Below, piece by piece: positions 33,835 through 42,660 of a stretch of 64,000 bases of DNA. Below the pieces are notes generated by a model, which was given only the letters and a program-made list of their open reading frames with translations, searched no databases and was not told where the DNA came from. A program made the position numbers and the translations under genes. The stretch covers positions 682,001 through 746,000 of the forward strand of contig NZ_JAIVMG010000001.1 of the NCBI RefSeq assembly GCF_020177335.1. The letters are read 5' to 3'. Positions within the stretch are counted from its first letter, which is position 1; each line of letters starts with the position of its first letter. This DNA is from Stappia indica (GTDB taxonomy: Bacteria > Pseudomonadota > Alphaproteobacteria > Rhizobiales > Stappiaceae).

Positions 33835-34614
33835 ATGGATCTTGCAAGACGGATGTTCATGGGACAGCTCGCGCGGTTTGCCGCCGGCGCGAGCCTTGTG
33901 CCGCTGGCCACCGTTGCGGAGGCCGCCATCAACGAACAGCCGCCGCGGCGCGGCGGCGATCCCGCCAAACGCTACGCCATGCTGATCGACCTGCGCCGCT
34001 GCATCGGCTGCCAGGCCTGCACGGTGTCGTGCCATCTGGAAAACGACGCGCCACTCGGCAAGTTCCGCACCATCGTCTCTCAATACGAGGTCGACGATCC
34101 GGAAACCGGCGACATGTCGACCTTCTTCCTGCCGCGTCTGTGCAACCATTGCGACAACCCGCCTTGCGTGCCGGTCTGTCCGGTGCAGGCCACCTACCAG
34201 CAGGAAGACGGCATCGTCGTCGTCGATGCCGAGCGCTGTGTCGGCTGCGCCTATTGCGTTCAGGCCTGCCCCTATGACGCGCGCTTCATCAACGACAAGA
34301 CCCAGACGGCGGACAAGTGCACCTTCTGCACCCACCGGCTGGAGGCAGGGCTTTTGCCCGCCTGCGTGGAAAGCTGCGTCGGCGGCGCCCGCATCATCGG
34401 CGACCTCAACGATCCGGAGAGCACGATTTCGAAGATGGTCGCCGAGCATCACGGCGAGCTGAAAGTGCTGCAACCGGAAAAGGGCACCAGCCCGCACGTC
34501 TTCTATCTGGGGATGGACGAACGGTTCATCGACCGGCCCGAGGCTTTCGCCTCGATCTGGGACATTCACGGCAAGGACAACAAGGAGCTGCACTATGAAT
34601 TCAGCGGTCATTGA
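33835..34614 (+). CDS. ttrB: tetrathionate reductase-type iron-sulfur subunit (TtrB-like)
   Basis: The 259-residue protein binds four 4Fe-4S clusters through CIGCQACTVSC, CNHCDNPPCVPVC, CVGCAYCVQAC and CTFCTHRLEAG...CVESC. The N-terminus has a Tat-like segment (ARRMFMGQLARFAAGASLVPLATVAEA), so it acts in the periplasm with the catalytic subunit, as known for TtrB. It passes electrons between the quinol-oxidising membrane subunit and the molybdenum subunit. It is the first gene of the operon and overlaps the next by 20 bases. Closely related PhsB/PsrB proteins for thiosulfate or polysulfide are the main alternative. Confidence 0.85.
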   Translation: MDLARRMFMGQLARFAAGASLVPLATVAEAAINEQPPRRGGDPAKRYAMLIDLRRCIGCQACTVSCHLENDAPLGKFRTIVSQYEVDDPETGDMSTFFLPRLCNHCDNPPCVPVCPVQATYQQEDGIVVVDAERCVGCAYCVQACPYDARFINDKTQTADKCTFCTHRLEAGLLPACVESCVGGARIIGDLNDPESTISKMVAEHHGELKVLQPEKGTSPHVFYLGMDERFIDRPEAFASIWDIHGKDNKELHYEFSGH

Positions 34615-35755
34615 GATCCTTGCCCCGCGCTACCAGATCGCCTGGTACCCCTGGGCCGTGCAGTACTTCTTCATGATCGCGCTGGCCTATGCGTCGCTGT
34701 GGCTTGCCCTGCCCGGCCTTCTGGGGGCGGCCCGCTGGAAGGCAACCGCGCGCTTTGCCATGCTGGGCGCCATGACGACGGCAATCGTCGCGCCGATCGC
34801 GCTGCTGGCCGACCTGCATCAGCCGCTGCGGTTCTGGCATTTCTATGCGTATTTCACCCCCTGGTCCTGGATGTCGATCGGCAGCCTGATGCTGCCGCCC
34901 TTCGTCTTCGCGATCATCGCCCTGGCCTGGCTGGTCTGGCGCGAGCCGATGCTGGCCTGGCGCGACCGCAGCGATCTGTTCGGCATGATCGCCCGGCTGG
35001 TGACGCTGGGCAGCTGGCAGACCCCGCGCTTCCTCGTGGTCACCCTGGCGTTGGCGACCGCCGCGCTGTCGCTTGGCATCGCCGTCTACACCGGCAGCGA
35101 GGTCGCCATCGTCAAGGGACGGCCGCTGTGGAACACCGTGTGGCTGCTGCCGTTCTTCGCCACCACCGGCCTCATCGGCGCCGGCGGTCTGGTGCTGCTG
35201 CTGTCGCGCATCGCCGGCCCGCGCGATCCCGACACTGCCCGCAACATGCTCTGGGTGGTGTCCGCCGCCGCCGTGGCCACCGCTGGCGTTGCCCTGATGT
35301 GGGTGCTGGAAGGTCTTTACGTGGAGAACAGCTCGGTCGCCGCCGCGCTGCGCTCGGTCCGCCACAGCGCGGAATGGCGCACCACCTCCGCCTGGGGCCT
35401 GGGCGTCGGCACCGCCCTCACCCTCGGCTGCCTGCTTCTGTTGTGGCGCAAGCCCCAGCGCGGCTGGAGCTGGATCGTCGGCCTTGTCGCCCTGCACCTT
35501 GCCTGGATGGCCCGCTGGGTCGTGCTGATGGACGTGCAGACCGTGCAGAAACAGACGGCGGGCTATCTGGAATACACCGTTGGCTGGGGCTCCAGCGGCT
35601 GGCTCGGCGTGGTCGGCACCTTCGGCCTGTGGATCGCGCTGATCCTCGTCATCGACATGCTCGTGCCCTGGCGCGGGGCTCTTGGCGGCACCGCCGGAGA
35701 CGCGCCGGACACGACCCCAGACTACTCGGCGAAAGGAGCCGCGAGCCATGGATAA
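34595..35755 (+). CDS. ttrC: NrfD/TtrC-like quinol-oxidising membrane subunit
   Basis: The 386-residue protein is very hydrophobic, with about nine membrane helices, and belongs to the NrfD/PsrC family (DLHQPLRFWHFYAYFTPWSWMS early, LMDVQTVQKQTAGYLEYTVGWGS late). It anchors the complex in the inner membrane and takes electrons from menaquinol or ubiquinol. The gene overlaps the end of the FeS-subunit gene and its last eight bases overlap the catalytic-subunit start. Confidence 0.85.
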   Translation: MNSAVIEILAPRYQIAWYPWAVQYFFMIALAYASLWLALPGLLGAARWKATARFAMLGAMTTAIVAPIALLADLHQPLRFWHFYAYFTPWSWMSIGSLMLPPFVFAIIALAWLVWREPMLAWRDRSDLFGMIARLVTLGSWQTPRFLVVTLALATAALSLGIAVYTGSEVAIVKGRPLWNTVWLLPFFATTGLIGAGGLVLLLSRIAGPRDPDTARNMLWVVSAAAVATAGVALMWVLEGLYVENSSVAAALRSVRHSAEWRTTSAWGLGVGTALTLGCLLLLWRKPQRGWSWIVGLVALHLAWMARWVVLMDVQTVQKQTAGYLEYTVGWGSSGWLGVVGTFGLWIALILVIDMLVPWRGALGGTAGDAPDTTPDYSAKGAASHG

Positions 35756-38700
35756 GACACGTCGCAATCTGCTCAAGGGCGGCGCCATCGCTGCCGGTGC
35801 GGCCACCTTTGCCGCCGGCTATTCCGAACCCCTGACCCGCATGGCCAAGGGCCTGACGGGCAGCTCGGGCGAGAAGCCCAAGCATCCGGTCTATGGCAAT
35901 GCGCTCGATCCGGAATACCGGGTGGATCTGGAGACCGGAGACATCACGCTGAATCCGGACCAGCGCGTCGCCTTCACCGTCTGCTATGGCTGCACGACCC
36001 TATGCGGCGTGCGGGTGCGGATCGACAACCGTAGCGAGACCGTTCTGCGCTCGGTCGGCAATCCGTTCAACCCGCTGTCGGCGGATGAGCACGCGGATGA
36101 GACCCTGCCGGTCAAGGATGCACTGCTGCGCACCACCGCGTTTCAGGATCAAGGCTGGGCGGCGCGCTCGACCACCTGCGCGCGCGGCAATGCGATGATC
36201 GCCCAGATCACCAGCCCGCACCGCATCACCCAGTGCCTGAAGCGCGCCGGCAAGCGCGGCGAAGGCAAGTGGGAGACGATCAGCTTCGAACAGTTGATCG
36301 AGGAAATCGTCGAGGGCGGCGACCTGTTCGGCGAAGGCCATGTGGACGGTCTGGCGGCCATCAACGACTACGACACGCCGCTCGACCCGGAAAACCCGGA
36401 ATACGGGCCGAAGACCAATCAGCTCCTGGTCATGGAAGCGACCGATTACGGCCGCTCGGCCGTGCTGCGCCGCTTCTCCGACAAGGCGTTCGGCACCCGC
36501 AACTACGGCCACCACGGTTCCTATTGCGGCCTCGCCTTCCGCATGGGCGCCGGCGCGATGATGAACGACCTCGCCAAGAACGCGCATCTGAAGCCGGACT
36601 TCGAGAAGGCCACCTTCGGCCTGTTCATCGGCACGGCACCGTCGCAGGCGGGCAACCCGTTCAAGCGCCAGGGCCGGCTTTTGTCGAAGGCCCGCGTCGA
36701 CGAAACGCTGGAGTACATCGTCGTCGACCCGGCGCTGAACGCCTCCGTCGCCCGCGCCGCCGGTCCGCGCGCCAACTGGGTGCCGATCCGTCCGGGCAGT
36801 GACACCGCGCTCGGCATGGCGTTGATGCGCCTTCTGTTCGAAACCGAAGGCTATGCGGCGGAATATCTTTCGATCCCCAATGCCGCGGCGGCGAAGGCCG
36901 CGGGCGAGCCATCGAACAGCAACGCCGTGCATCTGGTCATCACCAGCGACGATCATCCGCGCGCCGGGGCTTTCTTGCGCGAATCCGATCTCGGCCTGAA
37001 GCCGGCGGACGCGGAAGACGACGCGCCGATGGTCGTGGATGCGGCCGGCGCGATCGTGCCGGCGAATACGGTGGATCGCGCGGAGCTTTTCACTGATGCC
37101 AAGGTCACGCTGGCCGATGGCACCAGTGTCGAGGTGCGCACCTCCCTGCGCCTCCTGCGCGACGAAGCGCTGTCCCATCCGCTCGACGAAATGGCGGCGG
37201 AATGCGGCGTGTCGGTGGAGCAGCTCCAGCACATGGCCGGCAAGCTGAAGGAGCACGGCCGCACGGCGGCGGTGGACTGCCACGGCGGCATGATGTCGGG
37301 CGCGGGCTTTTATTCCGCCTACGCCCTGCAATTGCTCAATGTGCTGGTCGGCAACGTCAACCACACGGGCGGCAGCGCCCATGGCGGCGGCAAGTTCAAC
37401 GGTGCCGGCAAGGGCCCGCGCTACAACCTCGCCGGCTTCAAGGGCGCCCGCAAGCCCAAGGGCGTGTTCCTGTCCCGCTCGCGCTTCCCGTATGAGAAGA
37501 CCAGCGAATTCAAGCGACTGAAGGCGGCAGGAAAGAGCCCCTACCCCGCCCGCGCGCCCTGGCGCCGGCTGGCCCCACCGGTGCTGACGGATCACATCAC
37601 CGCAGCCATTGACGGGTATCCCTATCCGATCAAGGCGATGATCGGCGTGATGTGCAATCCGATCTACGGCCAGGCCGGGCTGAAGACGCTGATCGCCGAC
37701 AAGCTGCGCGACCCGAAGGTTCTGCCGCTTTATGTCGCCGTGGATGGTTTCATCAACGAGACCAGCACCTATGCCGACTACATCGTGCCGGATTCGGTGA
37801 TGTATGAGGTGTGGGGCTTCGCCGGTGCCTGGTCGGGCAACCTGACCAAGATGACGACCGCCTGCTGGCCGATCGTCGAGCCGCGCCAGGCGAAGACCGC
37901 CGATGGCCAACCGGTCAGCATGGAAAGCTTCTTCATCAAGCTGGCCAAGCGGCTCGGCCTTGACGGCTTTGGCGACAACGCCATCACCGATGCGGAGGGT
38001 GGAACCCATCCGCTGAACCGGGCGGAGGACTTCTACCTGCGTGCGGCGGCCAACATCGCCTTCATGGGCAAGCCGCTGCCGGACGCGAGCGAGGATGACA
38101 TCCGCTTTTCCGGTCTGGAACGGCTGCTGCCGGAGATCGAGGCGACGCTTCCGGCCGACGAGCGCGGTCCGGTCGCCCATCTTTACTCCCGTGGCGGTCG
38201 CTATCAGACCTTCGACAAGGCCCGCGATGGCGAAGCGCTCGGCAACCAGTGGAAGCGGACGCTCTGCGTCTGGAACGAACAGGTCGGCACCTGCATCGAC
38301 AGCATGACCGGCAAACGGATGTTCGGCACCGCCCGCTTCCTGCGTCCGGCGATGGCCGATGGCTCGGCCATGCGCGACCATTTCGCGGAGGCCGATTGGC
38401 CGATGCTGGCGTTCTCCTACAAGTCGAACGTGATGAACAGCTATGCCATCGGACTGGAGCGGCTGCGGATGATCAAGCCGTACAACCCGATCCTGGTCAA
38501 TCACGACGACGCGGAACGGCTTGGCATCGCCCACGGCGCGGAGATCCTGGTCGAAAGCCCGGGCGGCCGGTTGCGCGGTCTGGCGATCGTCACCAAGGGC
38601 GTGATGCCCGGGGCCATCGGCATCGAGCACAGCTTCGGCCATACCGAACTGGGGGCGCGGGATCATGTCATCGACGGCGAGACGGTGCCCGGCAACCCGT

Positions 38701-38834
38701 GGATCGCCGCTGGTGTGAACATCAACGATCTCGGCTTTGCCGACCCGACGCGCAAGACCCTCGGCACCTGGCTGGAGCCGGTTTCCGGCGCTTCCGTCCG
38801 TCAGGGCCTGCCGGTGCGGATCAGCACCGTGTGA
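35748..38834 (+). CDS. ttrA: molybdopterin oxidoreductase, tetrathionate reductase catalytic subunit-like (TtrA)
   Basis: The 1028-residue protein has a Tat signal (MDKTRRNLLKGGAIAAGAAT), a 4Fe-4S site C79-x2-C82-x3-C86 with C144, and a cysteine in HHGSYCG (C260) in the place of the molybdenum ligand, as in Ttr/Psr-type enzymes. Length and sequence texture fit TtrA (about 1020 residues) better than PhsA/PsrA (about 760). It should reduce tetrathionate or a related sulfur compound in the periplasm. The start at 35748 follows AAGGAG by nine bases; a longer frame to 35682 is an overlap artifact. No ttrRS sensor pair is present, and the FNR box at 33709 is the visible control. Confidence 0.87.
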   Translation: MDKTRRNLLKGGAIAAGAATFAAGYSEPLTRMAKGLTGSSGEKPKHPVYGNALDPEYRVDLETGDITLNPDQRVAFTVCYGCTTLCGVRVRIDNRSETVLRSVGNPFNPLSADEHADETLPVKDALLRTTAFQDQGWAARSTTCARGNAMIAQITSPHRITQCLKRAGKRGEGKWETISFEQLIEEIVEGGDLFGEGHVDGLAAINDYDTPLDPENPEYGPKTNQLLVMEATDYGRSAVLRRFSDKAFGTRNYGHHGSYCGLAFRMGAGAMMNDLAKNAHLKPDFEKATFGLFIGTAPSQAGNPFKRQGRLLSKARVDETLEYIVVDPALNASVARAAGPRANWVPIRPGSDTALGMALMRLLFETEGYAAEYLSIPNAAAAKAAGEPSNSNAVHLVITSDDHPRAGAFLRESDLGLKPADAEDDAPMVVDAAGAIVPANTVDRAELFTDAKVTLADGTSVEVRTSLRLLRDEALSHPLDEMAAECGVSVEQLQHMAGKLKEHGRTAAVDCHGGMMSGAGFYSAYALQLLNVLVGNVNHTGGSAHGGGKFNGAGKGPRYNLAGFKGARKPKGVFLSRSRFPYEKTSEFKRLKAAGKSPYPARAPWRRLAPPVLTDHITAAIDGYPYPIKAMIGVMCNPIYGQAGLKTLIADKLRDPKVLPLYVAVDGFINETSTYADYIVPDSVMYEVWGFAGAWSGNLTKMTTACWPIVEPRQAKTADGQPVSMESFFIKLAKRLGLDGFGDNAITDAEGGTHPLNRAEDFYLRAAANIAFMGKPLPDASEDDIRFSGLERLLPEIEATLPADERGPVAHLYSRGGRYQTFDKARDGEALGNQWKRTLCVWNEQVGTCIDSMTGKRMFGTARFLRPAMADGSAMRDHFAEADWPMLAFSYKSNVMNSYAIGLERLRMIKPYNPILVNHDDAERLGIAHGAEILVESPGGRLRGLAIVTKGVMPGAIGIEHSFGHTELGARDHVIDGETVPGNPWIAAGVNINDLGFADPTRKTLGTWLEPVSGASVRQGLPVRISTV

Positions 38835-38882
38835 CCTTGCCGGCCACGGGGCCCCACCCCATCGGCAATTGGAAAAACACAG

Positions 38883-38909
38883 CGGGCCGCCAGTTGGCGG
38901 CCCGTTTTT
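38883..38909 (+). terminator. Rho-independent terminator of the ttr operon
   Basis: A perfect nine-base stem (CGGGCCGCC / GGCGGCCCG) with an AGTT loop is followed by five T at 38905-38909, 48 bases after the ttrA stop. Confidence 0.9.
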
Positions 38910-38929
38910 CGTTCGGGCGGGCGCTTTCC

Positions 38930-39124
38930 TCAACCGACACTACAGGCCGGGCAATGCCCCGCATGGGCGCGCGGCAGCGGCCGGTCGCAACGGCGGCAGA
39001 TCGCACGGACTGGCGTCACGGCCCGGTTGACGGGATGGCTGCACAAGGGGCAGCGCAGCAGCGCGGCACGGGGCAGCACCGCATCGCAATGAACACAAAT
39101 CGAACGTGGAAGTAACGAGCTCAT
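38930..39124 (-). CDS. small double zinc-ribbon protein
   Basis: The 64-residue protein is almost only two zinc ribbons: CVHC with CPLC, then CRRC with CPAC at the C-terminus. The ATG at 39124 follows AGGAG by six bases. It lies 136 bases downstream of rnk in the same orientation. It resembles the small zinc-ribbon proteins used as nucleic-acid or protein adaptors; no specific function can be assigned. Confidence 0.7.
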   Translation of the reverse strand: MSSLLPRSICVHCDAVLPRAALLRCPLCSHPVNRAVTPVRAICRRCDRPLPRAHAGHCPACSVG

Positions 39125-39260
39125 CGGGGGCTCCTGAAGACTGGACGCAAACGGGTTCGCCGATCCCGGAGAAGGCCCCCCGATGCCTGTCACATCAGGG
39201 GCAGCCCGCTCCGGGCGAAGGACGTGCGGCCGCACGGGCTCCTTTCGTCCGGATCATGGG

Positions 39261-39695
39261 TCAGTCCTTCTCTTCCGTGTCGCCCGGTTCGACCCGGACA
39301 ACGGTGAGCTGCCGCCGGTGATCATCCAGCGTATCCCAGTGGAACGAAGCGCCCTCGGTCAGGCCCATGAGCGCCACGCCAATGGGGGTCATCACCGAAA
39401 TCCGCTGCCGGTCGATATCAGCATCGTCCGGAAACACCAGTGTGACGGTGCGCTCCTGCCCGGTGGTCTCGTCGTGGTAGGTCACCTTGTTGCCGATCGC
39501 CACGACCTTGGCCGGCAGGCGCTTCTGCGGCACCACACGGGCGCGGTCGATCTCTTCAAGCAGGCGTTCGGCCAGGGACGGGTTGCGCGCCATGGCCGCC
39601 TCGGCAAGCGCTTCGAGACGCTCCAGCGTCTCCTCGCCGAGGGTGATTTTCGGCCGGCGCCCGGACGGGCGACGCGGCTTGGCAGCAGTGGTCAT
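39261..39695 (-). CDS. rnk: GreA/GreB-family nucleoside diphosphate kinase regulator (Rnk-like)
   Basis: The 144-residue protein has an N-terminal short coiled-coil region (EETLERLEALAEAAMARNPSLAERLLEEIDRA) and the C-terminal FKBP-like GreA/B domain, with VAIGNKVTYHDETTGQERTVTLVFPDDAD and VMTPIGVALMGL. Rnk binds RNA polymerase near the secondary channel but lacks the long GreA coiled coil and does not stimulate RNA cleavage. AAGGAGA lies six bases before the ATG. A possible promoter with a leader peptide is about 400 bases upstream. Confidence 0.87.
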   Translation of the reverse strand: MTTAAKPRRPSGRRPKITLGEETLERLEALAEAAMARNPSLAERLLEEIDRARVVPQKRLPAKVVAIGNKVTYHDETTGQERTVTLVFPDDADIDRQRISVMTPIGVALMGLTEGASFHWDTLDDHRRQLTVVRVEPGDTEEKD

Positions 39696-40014
39696 GCGAA
39701 GTCTCCTTGGAAGGCCAGTGGCCGGGGACAGAAACGGAACGATTGACGATCAGGCCGGCGGCGCACCCGGCGTTCAAGGGACGCAAGGCAGAAGTCACCG
39801 GATGAATGAAGCGCGTTTGCAGGTCCATGGCCGCCATCTGCGACAACAGCCGGACTTCAATCAGAACTGCCGGCAGACCGACCGGTCGAAGAGCGTGGTC
39901 AGGGATATCAAGGGAAAGCCGAATGCCCTTCGCCGCTTCCTGGATGCCATGTTTCCGGTGACCGGCCGGTCACCCTTTCAACTCGAAAATGTAAGGAAGC
40001 CCCGGGGGTAAGAC

Positions 40015-40052
40015 AGGCGCAATACGCCTAGGCCGCCCGGGGGAAGGGGCGG
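40015..40052 (-). other. pair of small hairpins downstream of leader ORF
   Basis: Two stems follow the leader ORF on the minus strand: GGGCGG/CCGCCC (40047-40052 with 40033-40038) and AGGCG/CGCCT (40025-40029 with 40015-40019). They could be attenuator structures, but no T-run follows directly. Confidence 0.35.
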
Positions 40053-40053
40053 G

Positions 40054-40083
40054 TCAGCAGAAGAAATCGAAAATGATCTGCAT
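40054..40083 (-). CDS. putative leader peptide MQIIFDFFC
   Basis: A nine-codon frame, rich in Phe and ending Cys-stop, begins 12 bases from the start site predicted by a consensus promoter at 40101-40129 and is followed by two hairpins. No strong ribosome site is present. A second frame in another phase (ATG at 40093, 21 residues) cannot be excluded. Confidence 0.3.
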   Translation of the reverse strand: MQIIFDFFC

Positions 40084-40100
40084 GGAGCAACATACCTAAA

Positions 40101-40129
40101 CAGATAGGCACGGCGGAGCGGGGTGTCAA
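40101..40129 (-). promoter_or_regulatory. consensus sigma-70-type promoter (minus strand)
   Basis: TTGACA (40129-40124) and TATCTG (40106-40101) are separated by exactly 17 bases. The predicted start is near 40095. It reads toward the leader ORF and rnk. Confidence 0.6.
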
Positions 40130-40297
40130 TTGCCCATTGTGACGCGCGCCCTGGTCTGCCGATTCCACCCTCCATGGCCCGGGATCGAGAGCAGCGCTCC
40201 CTCCTCCGCTTCCACCCGGGGATGCCGAAGACGGGCGTCTGCCCCACCGGAAAGCGGCACGACATCAAGGGTTGCACCATTCCCTGAATGCGCCCAG

Positions 40298-40323
40298 TGA
40301 AAACCATTTTTATTTCATATAAT
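40298..40323 (+). promoter_or_regulatory. inverted repeat overlapping a TATAAT element ahead of the ABC operon
   Basis: TGAAA-N10-TTTCA (40298-40317) ends immediately before a TATAAT at 40318-40323. GAAAATTTC recurs at 40348-40356. The -35 region is weak. GAAA/TTTC dyads suit an RpiR-type repressor, and an RpiR gene lies in the same locus; the link is inference. Confidence 0.45.
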
Positions 40324-40577
40324 TCAACACCTTGATCAGGAACGGAGGAAAATTTCAGGGCATCACAAAACTGAAGCAAAACTCCAATAGGGTTCCCACC
40401 ATCGGCCTTCCGGCAGGTGCCGCACGACAAGATCCGTAGAAGCGCACAACCGGCGAGCCACTCAAATGATCCAGACGAGACGACAGACCCGGCAGCGTAC
40501 AGCGGCCGGGATGGGGCGGCGTGTGCCTTGCGCGCCGGCCGGTCGGACGGCTGACCAAACACACTGGGGAACCATCC

Positions 40578-41729
40578 GTGTCCGCGAAGGTTGAACTGGA
40601 AAATATCGAGAAATCCTATGGCGCGACGCAGACCCTGCGTTCCGCCTCCCTGACCATCGAGGCCGGGGAGTTCATGACCCTGGTCGGTCCCTCCGGCTGC
40701 GGCAAGTCCACCTTGCTGCGCATCATGGCGGGCCTGCAGCCGCAAAGCGCCGGTGAAATCCGCATCGACGGGACAAGCGTCGACCATTTGCGTCCCCGGG
40801 AACGGGACATCGCCATGGTGTTCCAGTCCTACGCGCTCTACCCGCATATGAGCGTGGAGCAGAACATCGGCACGCCCTTGCGGGTCCGCCGGCTGCCCAC
40901 CGCAGTCCGCCTGCCGGTGCTGGGCCGGTTGGTGCCGGGCCAGCGCACCGCCCGCCGTGAAATTCAGGAGGCCGTGCGCGAGGTCGCCGATCAGGTGGAA
41001 ATCGGCCACCTGCTGCCGCGCAAACCGGCCGCCCTCTCCGGTGGTCAGCGTCAGCGCGTCGCCCTTGCCCGCGCCATCATCCGCAACCCCAAGGTGTTCC
41101 TGATGGACGAGCCTCTGTCCAATCTGGATGCACGGCTTCGGGTCACCATGCGCGGCGAGATCACCAGCCTGCACCGGCGGCTCGGTGCCACCTTCATCTA
41201 CGTCACCCACGACCAGACCGAGGCGATGACCATGTCGGACCGGGTGGCGGTGATGATGGATGGCGAGATCGTGCAATGCGCCAGCCCGCAGGAGCTTTAC
41301 ACCAACCCGCAGGACCTGCGCGTCGCCCGCTTCATCGGCTCGCCGGAAATCAATGTGGTGTCGACCGAAGAGACCGCGCGCTGGACCGGCCAGCCGCTGC
41401 CGGACGGCATCGCCCATATCGCCTTCCGTCCCGAGGCTATCGACTTCACGCCCAAATCGGCGGGCATCGGCGTCGACGCCCGGCTGCTGCGCCATGAGCT
41501 CCTGGGCCATGACGTGCTGGTGTTCCTGCAGACCGATCAGGGCACCGAGGTCACCGGGCGCATTCCCGCCGCGCAGTGGAGCGGCCTTGCCGTCGCCGAT
41601 GGCCAGATCGCCTTCACCCTGCGGCCGGAGGCGCTGCTGGCATTCGACCCGTCAGGCAAGCGCGCGCCCCTGCCCTTTTCACCTGACGGCATGATGCCGG
41701 CGGACAGGATGCTGTCCCATGCCAGCTGA
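40578..41729 (+). CDS. ABC transporter ATP-binding protein (UgpC/MalK type)
   Basis: The 383-residue ATPase has Walker A GPSGCGKST near residue 37, the signature LSGGQ near 152, Walker B VFLMDEP and a C-terminal TOBE domain. An insertion of about 25 residues (LPTAVRLPVLGRLVPGQ) precedes the signature. I start it at the GTG at 40578 because the conserved N-terminus VELENIEKSYG begins there. It energises the two permeases that follow, the first of which overlaps it by 11 bases. Confidence 0.88.
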   Translation: MSAKVELENIEKSYGATQTLRSASLTIEAGEFMTLVGPSGCGKSTLLRIMAGLQPQSAGEIRIDGTSVDHLRPRERDIAMVFQSYALYPHMSVEQNIGTPLRVRRLPTAVRLPVLGRLVPGQRTARREIQEAVREVADQVEIGHLLPRKPAALSGGQRQRVALARAIIRNPKVFLMDEPLSNLDARLRVTMRGEITSLHRRLGATFIYVTHDQTEAMTMSDRVAVMMDGEIVQCASPQELYTNPQDLRVARFIGSPEINVVSTEETARWTGQPLPDGIAHIAFRPEAIDFTPKSAGIGVDARLLRHELLGHDVLVFLQTDQGTEVTGRIPAAQWSGLAVADGQIAFTLRPEALLAFDPSGKRAPLPFSPDGMMPADRMLSHAS

Positions 41730-42660
41730 TATCGCCGCCTTCCCCGGCCCTGCCCCCGTCGCCGTGTCGCCGCGCCGCCGGCATGGCGCGCAGATCCCCG
41801 GCTGGGTCAGCTGGTCGCTCGCCGGCCCCTCCGTCGTCCTGCTGGTCTTGTTGATGCTGCTGCCGATCGCGGCGATCGTCCTGCTCAGCTTCACCGACTA
41901 CCGCTTCGGCGCGCTGGAGGTGTCCTTCGTCGGGCTCGACAACTACGTCGACCTGAACAGCGACCGCGCCTTCTGGCGAGCGCTCGGCAACACCTTCACC
42001 TATGTGGCGATGGTGGTGCCGGCCAGCGTCTTTCTCGGCCTGTTGCTGGCGGTGCTGATCAACGGCCTCACCCGCGGTCGCAAGATCTACCAGCTCATCT
42101 TCTTCCTGCCGGTCACCGCGACGCTCGTCGCCATGGCCACCGTCTGGAAGTACCTGCTGCACGGCACCATCGGTCCGTTCAACCTGCTGCTGAAATCCTG
42201 GGGCCTGCCAGCCATCGACTTCTTCAGCGACCCGGACCTGGTGCTGGGCGGCCTTGCCCTGATCAACATCTGGAGCCTTGCCGGGTTCAACATGGTGCTG
42301 TTCATCGCCGGGCTGACCGCGATCCCGGAGGAGCTTTACGACGCCGCGTCGGTCGATGGCATGGAAAACCCGCTCGACCGCTTCTTTTCCGTGACCCTGC
42401 CGCTGCTCGGGCCGACCACGATGTTCGTGATCATCACCTCCACCATCACCGCCTTCAAGGTGTTCGACACGGTGGCGGTGATCACCCGGGGCGGTCCCCG
42501 TCGCGGAGCCTCGGACGTGCTGCTCTACACCACCTATCTGGAAGGCTTCACCTACTTCCGCATGGGTTCGGCGGCGGCGATGACCGTCGTCTTCCTCGCC
42601 ATCATCATGATCTTCGCCTTTCTTCAGGCGCGGGTGCTGGACCGGAAGGTGCACTACTGA
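41719..42660 (+). CDS. ABC transporter permease (UgpA/MalF type)
   Basis: The 313-residue protein has six membrane helices and the EAA loop EELYDAASVDGMENPLDRFFSVTLPLL that docks on the ATPase. It belongs to the CUT1 carbohydrate family of inner-membrane permeases. It overlaps both neighbouring genes by a few bases, so the three genes form a translationally coupled set. Confidence 0.9.
   Translation: MPADIAAFPGPAPVAVSPRRRHGAQIPGWVSWSLAGPSVVLLVLLMLLPIAAIVLLSFTDYRFGALEVSFVGLDNYVDLNSDRAFWRALGNTFTYVAMVVPASVFLGLLLAVLINGLTRGRKIYQLIFFLPVTATLVAMATVWKYLLHGTIGPFNLLLKSWGLPAIDFFSDPDLVLGGLALINIWSLAGFNMVLFIAGLTAIPEELYDAASVDGMENPLDRFFSVTLPLLGPTTMFVIITSTITAFKVFDTVAVITRGGPRRGASDVLLYTTYLEGFTYFRMGSAAAMTVVFLAIIMIFAFLQARVLDRKVHY

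Larger units (their letters stand above)
39696..40577. other. 882-base gap between divergent rnk and ABC importer operon
   Basis: It contains a minus-strand promoter with a possible leader peptide (40015-40129), a plus-strand TATAAT with an inverted repeat (40298-40323) ahead of the importer operon, and little else. An open frame at 39802-40011 on the plus strand (69 residues) has no good ribosome site. Confidence 0.5.

Noticed and set aside
36000-38933. 977-codon minus-strand open frame
   Set aside because: Antisense to the molybdopterin subunit ttrA, which has Tat signal, FeS and Mo ligands.
39802-40011. 69-residue plus-strand open frame between rnk and the ABC operon
   Set aside because: No ribosome binding site, no recognisable domain, and base usage is not distinct from non-coding sequence.
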